Made by a program: the position numbers and the translations under genes. The notes under the pieces are model-generated. The model made no database searches. It saw nothing but the letters and a program-made list of their open reading frames with translations, and was not told the origin of the DNA. A stretch of 10,572 nt of DNA from an uncultured Collinsella sp. (lineage in GTDB: Bacteria; Actinomycetota; Coriobacteriia; Coriobacteriales; Coriobacteriaceae), in the NCBI GenBank assembly GCA_900550825.1, contig URTZ01000058.1, positions 1 to 10,572 of the forward strand, given 5' to 3'. Positions 7,137-10,572 of the stretch are shown in pieces (the stretch's first letter is position 1; each line of letters begins with the position of its first letter).

Positions 7137-8492
7137 TTAGTCCTCGTCTTCTTGGTCTGTGGAAAGGCCCGCGGGCGTGAGTCCCAAGATCTCATCGGCT
7201 TGGTCGGCGTCTTCCAGCGCGTCGATATCCTTGAGTTTGCGCTCCATGACGTTGGTGCGCGTGGTGATAATGCCCTCGACCGTTTTACCCGCGGTCTCGA
7301 TCTGCTGCTGGGCGCGGCGCAGCGCCTTTTGATAGCGCGGCAGCTCGGCCTTGACGGCGGAGAGCACTCGCAGTACATCGTCGGTGCGTTTTTGCAGCCT
7401 AAACGTCTGGTAGCTCATCTGCAGGCTGTTGAGAATGGCCGCCATGGTGCTGGGGCCGGCAACGTTGACGTGATAGTCGCGGCCCAGGGTCTCGATAAGC
7501 CCGGAGCGGCTGACGACCTCGGCGTACAGCCCTTCAAACGGCACGAACATGATGCCAAAGTTGGTCGTTGCCGGCACACTCAGGTACTTTTCGCAAATGT
7601 CCTTTGCCTCGCGCTTGACCATGGTGTCGAGCGTCTTGCGCGCAGCCGCCACGGTCTCCGCATCGCCCGACTCCTGCGCGTCGAGCAAGTGCTCGTACGC
7701 GTCGCCCGGGAATTTGGAGTCGATCGGCAGCAGCACGGGATCGCCCTCGTCCACCGGCAGCTTGACGGCAAACTCAACGCGCTCCGAGGCGCCGGGCTTG
7801 GTGGCGACGTTTTCCAGATACTGGTCGGGCGTAAGGATGTCCGCCAGAATTGCACCCAGCTGCACCTCGCCCAAAATGCCACGCGCCTTCACGTTGCCCA
7901 GCACGCGCTTAAGGTCGCCCACGCCGGTGGCGATGGACTGCATGTCGCCCAGGCCCTTGTACACGGCCTCGAGCTGGTCGCTCACCTGCTTAAACGATGC
8001 CGACAGTCGGTCGTTGAGCGTGCGGGAGAGCTTCTCGTCCACCGTCGCACGCATTTGATCGAGCTGCACGTTGTTGTCTTTGCGGATGGCGCCCAGCTGA
8101 GCATCGACCGTTTCGCGCACCTTGTCCAGGCGATGCTCGATACCCTCGCGGTTGGCACCGAGCTGTTGGGCCGTCTCGCGGCGCAGGTCATCCATCCGGT
8201 CACCAGCTTGCGAAAACTCACGTGCGATGGTCAGGTAACGTTGCTGCTCCACGGCCGCATCTGTCGTCTGCTGCTGCGCGATGGCATTGGCCGTGCGGCG
8301 AGTTTCGGCCAGCGCGACGTTCAGGGCATCGAGCGCGTTGTTGGCCTGCTCGAGTGCTGCCAGCGTTTCCGCGCTACTGTCGCCACGCTCCCGCAACTCG
8401 GCACGCAGGCTCTTGAGCTGGAGGGCGCAAGCCACAGCAACCCCCACCGCCACCAAGGCGATCACAACAAGCACAATATCAATAGCAGACAT
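7137..8492 (-). CDS. rmuC: DNA recombination protein RmuC
   Basis: RmuC-family proteins are membrane-anchored, coiled-coil proteins with a nuclease-like core, linked genetically to suppression of DNA inversions and rearrangements. This 451-residue copy shows the expected order. There is an N-terminal membrane helix (about 4-25, IDIVLVVIALVAVGVAVACAL), a long heptad-rich coiled coil (about 30-190), and the RmuC core with the conserved RGILGEVQLGAIL segment near 205 and LPIDSKFPGDAYEHL near 255. A C-terminal acidic tail (DQEDED) follows. The ATG at 8492 is preceded by GGCGGAG with short spacing; the open frame starts 11 codons earlier without a better site, and the chosen start puts the membrane helix at the extreme N-terminus as in relatives. 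It follows the HTH gene by 51 bases with no visible terminator, so some read-through from that module is possible. Confidence 0.94.
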   Translation of the reverse strand: MSAIDIVLVVIALVAVGVAVACALQLKSLRAELRERGDSSAETLAALEQANNALDALNVALAETRRTANAIAQQQTTDAAVEQQRYLTIAREFSQAGDRMDDLRRETAQQLGANREGIEHRLDKVRETVDAQLGAIRKDNNVQLDQMRATVDEKLSRTLNDRLSASFKQVSDQLEAVYKGLGDMQSIATGVGDLKRVLGNVKARGILGEVQLGAILADILTPDQYLENVATKPGASERVEFAVKLPVDEGDPVLLPIDSKFPGDAYEHLLDAQESGDAETVAAARKTLDTMVKREAKDICEKYLSVPATTNFGIMFVPFEGLYAEVVSRSGLIETLGRDYHVNVAGPSTMAAILNSLQMSYQTFRLQKRTDDVLRVLSAVKAELPRYQKALRRAQQQIETAGKTVEGIITTRTNVMERKLKDIDALEDADQADEILGLTPAGLSTDQEDED

Positions 8493-8543
8493 AAACTCCG
8501 CCCAACAAACCCAATCGAGCACCAATCAAAACCGCGATCAATC

Positions 8544-9107
8544 TTACCCCGCCATACGCACCGGGCGCCCGGCCCCTTCTTGGGCGCCCCTCTCCTCCGC
8601 ATATTCCATAATGCGGCGCGCCGTCTCCCTGCTCACCTTTGAGTCATCACCGGCTAAATATGCGTACACGTTTCCCTTATTCAGATTCAAATCGCGGCAG
8701 AGACCGTAGCGCGTTACACCCGATTCCTCTAGCGCTCCCAAAGTTCTTTTTCGCATCAGGGCGTTGATTCTTCTGTCCGCCACTGGCTTTTCCTTCACCG
8801 CTCTATACGCACGCCAAACGTTGGCATAACGATTAGGAAGTTTGTCCTCGGCGCATAGAGATGCCAGGCTACCCGTTTGGGCGTACAAGGACAAAACGCC
8901 TCGGTAACCCTCTTCCATCCACGAACCCTCGGATAAGCCCAGAACGTATTCGGCTTTACCCTGTGCCAAAGCGAGCAAAAACAGGGGCTCCGCCACGCGC
9001 GGCGCAACCGTCGTCGCTTGCTTAACCAGTTTTCTAAAACTGAGCGACTGCTGTCCGGATAGCTCTCGGCAATAGCCTTTTAAGAATCCCTCAAAGGTCA
9101 GATTCAA
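8544..9107 (-). CDS. Helix-turn-helix partner protein of the nucleotidyltransferase module
   Basis: A 187-residue, mostly helical protein. The N-terminal part (1-110), beginning LNLTFEGFLKGYCRELSG, carries a hydrophobic PLFLLALAQGK helix. The C-terminal part (about 125-170) contains a helix-turn-helix-like segment: RYGLCRDLNLNKGNVYAYLAG, with basic and Asn/Lys residues in the second helix as in Cro/C1-type DNA readers. I start it at TTG 9107 because AAGGAGG sits exactly 7 bases upstream; the longer open frame to 9227 lies inside the upstream gene and has no such site. The start TTG overlaps the TGA of the nucleotidyltransferase (TTGA), and the ribosome binding site is encoded in that gene's last codons, so the two are translationally coupled. 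By analogy with other two-gene modules it may be the antitoxin or an autorepressor. The family is not one I can name with certainty. Confidence 0.8.
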   Translation of the reverse strand: MNLTFEGFLKGYCRELSGQQSLSFRKLVKQATTVAPRVAEPLFLLALAQGKAEYVLGLSEGSWMEEGYRGVLSLYAQTGSLASLCAEDKLPNRYANVWRAYRAVKEKPVADRRINALMRKRTLGALEESGVTRYGLCRDLNLNKGNVYAYLAGDDSKVSRETARRIMEYAEERGAQEGAGRPVRMAG

Positions 9108-9634
9108 CCGAGCACCTCCTTTTTGTATTGGCTGTATGCGCAGACCATCTCTTGATAACTCCGCTCCGAAGGCGACGACGCCAGCGCCTCGCCCTCGTCG
9201 AATATAAGCCGTTCGAGCAGTCCCCAATCAAGTCGGTCGACGAATGCCTGGCTATGAAGATCGATGATGTCGTTCGGACGACAGGCATAGAGCTTCATTA
9301 CCGCCAGGTCCTCCAAGGATGGCGTAAAGTACCTGATAAAGCGCGCCCCAATATCCAAGGGAATCAAACGATCTTCGTAATTGAACGGCATCTGATTACA
9401 ATATGCCACCGCCATACCATTCACCTCGGGGTATCGAGCTATGATCTCGCGGAGGCACCTATCTGCCTCAAACACATCAATGTCATGTGTAACCGAACGA
9501 TTCGTCACATCGTTTAGCATGAAGGCGCTTCCTCCCACCAATACAACGTTCGGCCTGTCGTCTCTTGGACCTATTTCCAGCTCCGCCTCTTCGTCAATGC
9601 CCAAAAGAGTCTGCTCTAAATCCTGCTTATACAT
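9104..9634 (-). CDS. DUF6036-like nucleotidyltransferase, candidate toxin of a two-gene module
   Basis: A 176-residue protein with the nucleotidyltransferase superfamily signature. It has VVLVGGSAFML (30-40; the GG-S/A helix turn), then T-H-D-I-D-V (49-54) with the Asp51/Asp53 metal pair, and a likely third carboxylate at Asp94 in RLIPLDIG. A later SLEDLAVMKLYACRPNDIIDL segment (about 106-126) resembles the Lys/Asp-containing helices of DUF6036 and AbiEii-type proteins. Such enzymes transfer NMPs to RNA or protein, and several act as toxins inhibiting growth. The ATG at 9634 has AGGA 6 bases upstream. It overlaps the HTH gene by 4 bases. An AT-rich inverted repeat covers the promoter region (9647-9667). 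The base composition is less GC-rich than flanking housekeeping genes, which fits horizontal transfer. Catalytic residues look intact. The NTase fold is fairly secure; the toxin role is inference. Confidence 0.82.
   Translation of the reverse strand: MYKQDLEQTLLGIDEEAELEIGPRDDRPNVVLVGGSAFMLNDVTNRSVTHDIDVFEADRCLREIIARYPEVNGMAVAYCNQMPFNYEDRLIPLDIGARFIRYFTPSLEDLAVMKLYACRPNDIIDLHSQAFVDRLDWGLLERLIFDEGEALASSPSERSYQEMVCAYSQYKKEVLG
9115..9121 (-). promoter_or_regulatory. Ribosome binding site inside the nucleotidyltransferase 3' end, deciding a TTG start
   Basis: A perfect AAGGAGG, read on the minus strand from within the final Lys-Lys-Glu-Val codons of the upstream gene, lies 7 bases before TTG at 9107. 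It is the strongest ribosome binding site in the module and fixes an otherwise ambiguous start. Confidence 0.75.
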
Positions 9635-9643
9635 AGCAAATCC

Positions 9644-9672
9644 TATTATTATTCATCTTCAATAATACTATT
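9644..9672 (-). promoter_or_regulatory. AT-rich inverted repeat and probable -10 region of the nucleotidyltransferase/HTH module
   Basis: TATTATT (9647-9653) and AATAATA (9661-9667) form a perfect 7-base inverted repeat with a 7-base spacer. On the minus strand the first arm contains TATTAT, a 5-of-6 match to the -10 consensus, placing the start of transcription about 20 bases before the ATG. A repressor bound here would block the promoter, and the HTH partner is the natural candidate. No convincing -35 box is visible. Confidence 0.45.
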
Positions 9673-9757
9673 CAGTCGCACGACAGGACCCACAGGATGC
9701 AAGAATTCTGCTCGTGGCGATAATTCGTACACCCTGGAAGTCCTAATGTGACAAACG

Positions 9758-10192
9758 CTAACTCTCCCAGCCGGCGCGGATGGTTGTTGCGACATCGCCT
9801 AGGCGCTGGCCCAGGGCCGCTAGATGCTGGAGCACCTCATTGGGCGAGGCACCGTTGAGAATGCACGTGAGGGCATATGAGGCCAAGAAGATTGCCGCAA
9901 GTCCTAGCGGAATGAGCACGATCATCGCCAATGTGCGCAGGCGCTGGCCCACGCGGCGACGACGCGCACGACGCTTGTCGAACGCGAGCTCCTGCGCATA
10001 TGAATCTTGCTGTACGGAATAGGCCTCTGGTGCCGATTCGCACCCGGGCACGGCTGCAGGTACAGCAGCGGGCACGACGTTTTGCACGGGCGCCTGGTTG
10101 GCAACCCCTTGCATTTGCATCTCTATAAGCCGCCGCTGCTGCCGCAGCATGCGCTCGGCTTGTTGCTGTGGGGTCTCAAGAAACAGGTCCAT
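9758..10192 (-). CDS. Small single-pass membrane protein of unknown function
   Basis: A 144-residue protein I do not recognise. Residues 1-30 are Gln/Glu/Arg-rich and probably helical (PQQQAERMLRQQRRLIEMQM). Residues 31-60 are a Pro/Ala/Val linker, 73-86 are very basic (RRARRRRVGQRLR), and 88-112 form a membrane helix (LAMIVLIPLGLAAIFLASYAL). The tail (113-144) is a short amphipathic helix. The positive-inside rule puts the N-terminus in the cytoplasm and the tail outside. The ATG at 10192 has GGAGG 5 bases upstream; a TTG four codons earlier overlaps that site and is rejected. No terminator is evident after the stop, so transcripts may run on toward the nucleotidyltransferase, 123 bases away. 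It is likely a real gene given the ribosome binding site and coherent topology, but its role is unknown. Confidence 0.72.
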   Translation of the reverse strand: MDLFLETPQQQAERMLRQQRRLIEMQMQGVANQAPVQNVVPAAVPAAVPGCESAPEAYSVQQDSYAQELAFDKRRARRRRVGQRLRTLAMIVLIPLGLAAIFLASYALTCILNGASPNEVLQHLAALGQRLGDVATTIRAGWES

Positions 10193-10440
10193 GTTGGCCT
10201 CCAAAATCGGAGCGTTCGACGCTTACGACCAGCATCCCGCACCGCCATGACCGCGACAACGCAATCGCCGGCAATAGCCACAAAGTTTCTTTTGCTCAAA
10301 AGCTGTCGAAAAGCTCAACAACTCCCCTACCAGCACTTTCTCTGAGCTTTTTTCGCCAGCAATCTTTTGGCCTTCCACCCTTACGCCAACTGACCAAAAT
10401 CTAACCAAAAGCTTGACGAAAATTGTGGAGACCGGGACCC
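10193..10440. other. Long intergenic region with repeated AAAAGCT motifs
   Basis: I find no convincing gene here; the minus-strand frame reading through it also reads through the terminator at 10451-10473. The heptamer AAAAGCT occurs at 10298-10304, 10309-10315 and 10407-10413, and as its complement AGCTTTT at 10345-10351. AAAAGCTCA (10309-10317) and TGAGCTTTT (10343-10351) form a perfect 9-base inverted repeat with a 25-base spacer. On the minus strand TTGAGC followed 17 bases later by TATTGC is a weak promoter candidate (about 10268-10297) for the membrane-protein gene. The stretch may be its regulatory leader or hold a small RNA. Confidence 0.35.
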
Positions 10441-10442
10441 CA

Positions 10443-10473
10443 CACAAAAAGTGCCGCCCCAAAGGGGCGGCAC
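10443..10473 (-). terminator. Strong intrinsic terminator
   Basis: GTGCCGCCCC (10451-10460) and GGGGCGGCAC (10464-10473) form a perfect 10-pair stem with a 3-base loop, followed on the minus strand by TTTTTG. It ends a transcript coming from the right edge of the window and isolates the membrane-protein gene from it. Confidence 0.9.
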
Positions 10474-10486
10474 ACAAACCAATCTA

Positions 10487-10572
10487 TTAGCCAAAACTCG
10501 TTGGCAAGCCCGCGCCGTCAGACCCGCGGCGTATGTCTTTGCCTCGCGCGACCCTGCGAAGCCGTGAGCGAG
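10487..10572 (-). CDS. Possible 3' end of an upstream gene (partial)
   Basis: One minus-strand frame enters from the window edge and ends with TAA at 10487-10489, about 14 bases before the terminator stem, where a gene end is expected. The visible tail is 27 residues, Arg/Gly-rich, ending GAGLPTSFG. Its codons (AGG, ATA, CGA) are poor for this genome, and another frame has better codons but runs through the terminator. The choice is therefore uncertain, and an RNA gene ending here is also possible. Confidence 0.22.
   Translation of the reverse strand, partial: RSRLRRVARGKDIRRGSDGAGLPTSFG

Noticed and set aside
5675..7180. 501-residue open frame on the plus strand
   Set aside because: It is antisense to the ABC exporter, whose family motifs are unambiguous; the translation is Arg/His-rich noise.
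8500..8535. Three CAATC direct repeats between the HTH gene and rmuC
   Set aside because: Unequal spacing (11 and 16 bases) and short unit; not enough for an operator or CRISPR-like call.
7107..8642. 511-residue open frame on the plus strand
   Set aside because: It is antisense to rmuC and crosses its terminator and the HTH gene end; no recognisable motif.
10223..10477. 84-residue minus-strand open frame
   Set aside because: It starts inside the strong terminator stem and has no ribosome binding site; the real start downstream is at 10192.
1..10572. CRISPR arrays, tRNA or rRNA genes, insertion sequences
   Set aside because: I looked for regularly spaced repeats, cloverleaf sequences with conserved T-loops, and transposase-like proteins, and saw none.

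Overview
The window is GC-rich, and every gene I can support lies on the minus strand, so transcription runs from high to low coordinates. Strong AAGGAGG/GGAGG ribosome binding sites, GTG and TTG starts, and the mix of genes (a zinc-ribbon/single-helix membrane protein, an RmuC and an orphan half ABC exporter) fit a high-GC Actinomycetota genome. Coriobacteriia, and Collinsella in particular, is my best guess. That placement is inference from style, not a database match.

Layout in the direction of transcription: (1) 10572-10443, a possible gene tail and a strong intrinsic terminator. (2) 10440-10193, a long non-coding stretch with repeated AAAAGCT motifs, followed by a small single-pass membrane protein (10192-9758). 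(3) 9634-8544, a compact two-gene module: a DUF6036-like nucleotidyltransferase whose stop codon overlaps the TTG start of a small helix-turn-helix protein. It is preceded by an AT-rich inverted repeat and looks like a toxin-antitoxin-type pair. (4) 8492-7137, rmuC, ending in a GC-rich hairpin. (5) 7009-5207, a half-size ABC exporter. (6) 5143-4478, endonuclease III (nth). (7) 4359-3314, a zinc-ribbon membrane protein whose reading frame is broken by one missing T between its two CxxC knuckles, followed by a textbook terminator. (8) 3105-1639, an unusual circularly permuted ATP-grasp ligase of the glutathionylspermidine-synthase type. (9) 1416-1, the first 472 codons of the transcription-repair coupling factor gene mfd, which runs off the window.

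Functionally, nth, mfd and rmuC are DNA maintenance genes, interspersed with accessory genes: the exporter, the ATP-grasp enzyme and the nucleotidyltransferase/HTH pair. Several points deserve a second look. The nucleotidyltransferase/HTH pair is a plausible little-described toxin-antitoxin or defence module. The ATP-grasp gene is bracketed by near-identical 22-24 base direct repeats that include a terminator arm and tail, as if it had been inserted between the zinc-ribbon gene and mfd. A terminator-like hairpin lies inside a 32-codon leader frame just before mfd, suggesting attenuation or read-through control. The zinc-ribbon frameshift is either a sequencing error, a real lesion or a slippage site. 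Several starts were moved inward from the longest open frames because a good ribosome binding site sits at an internal start codon.
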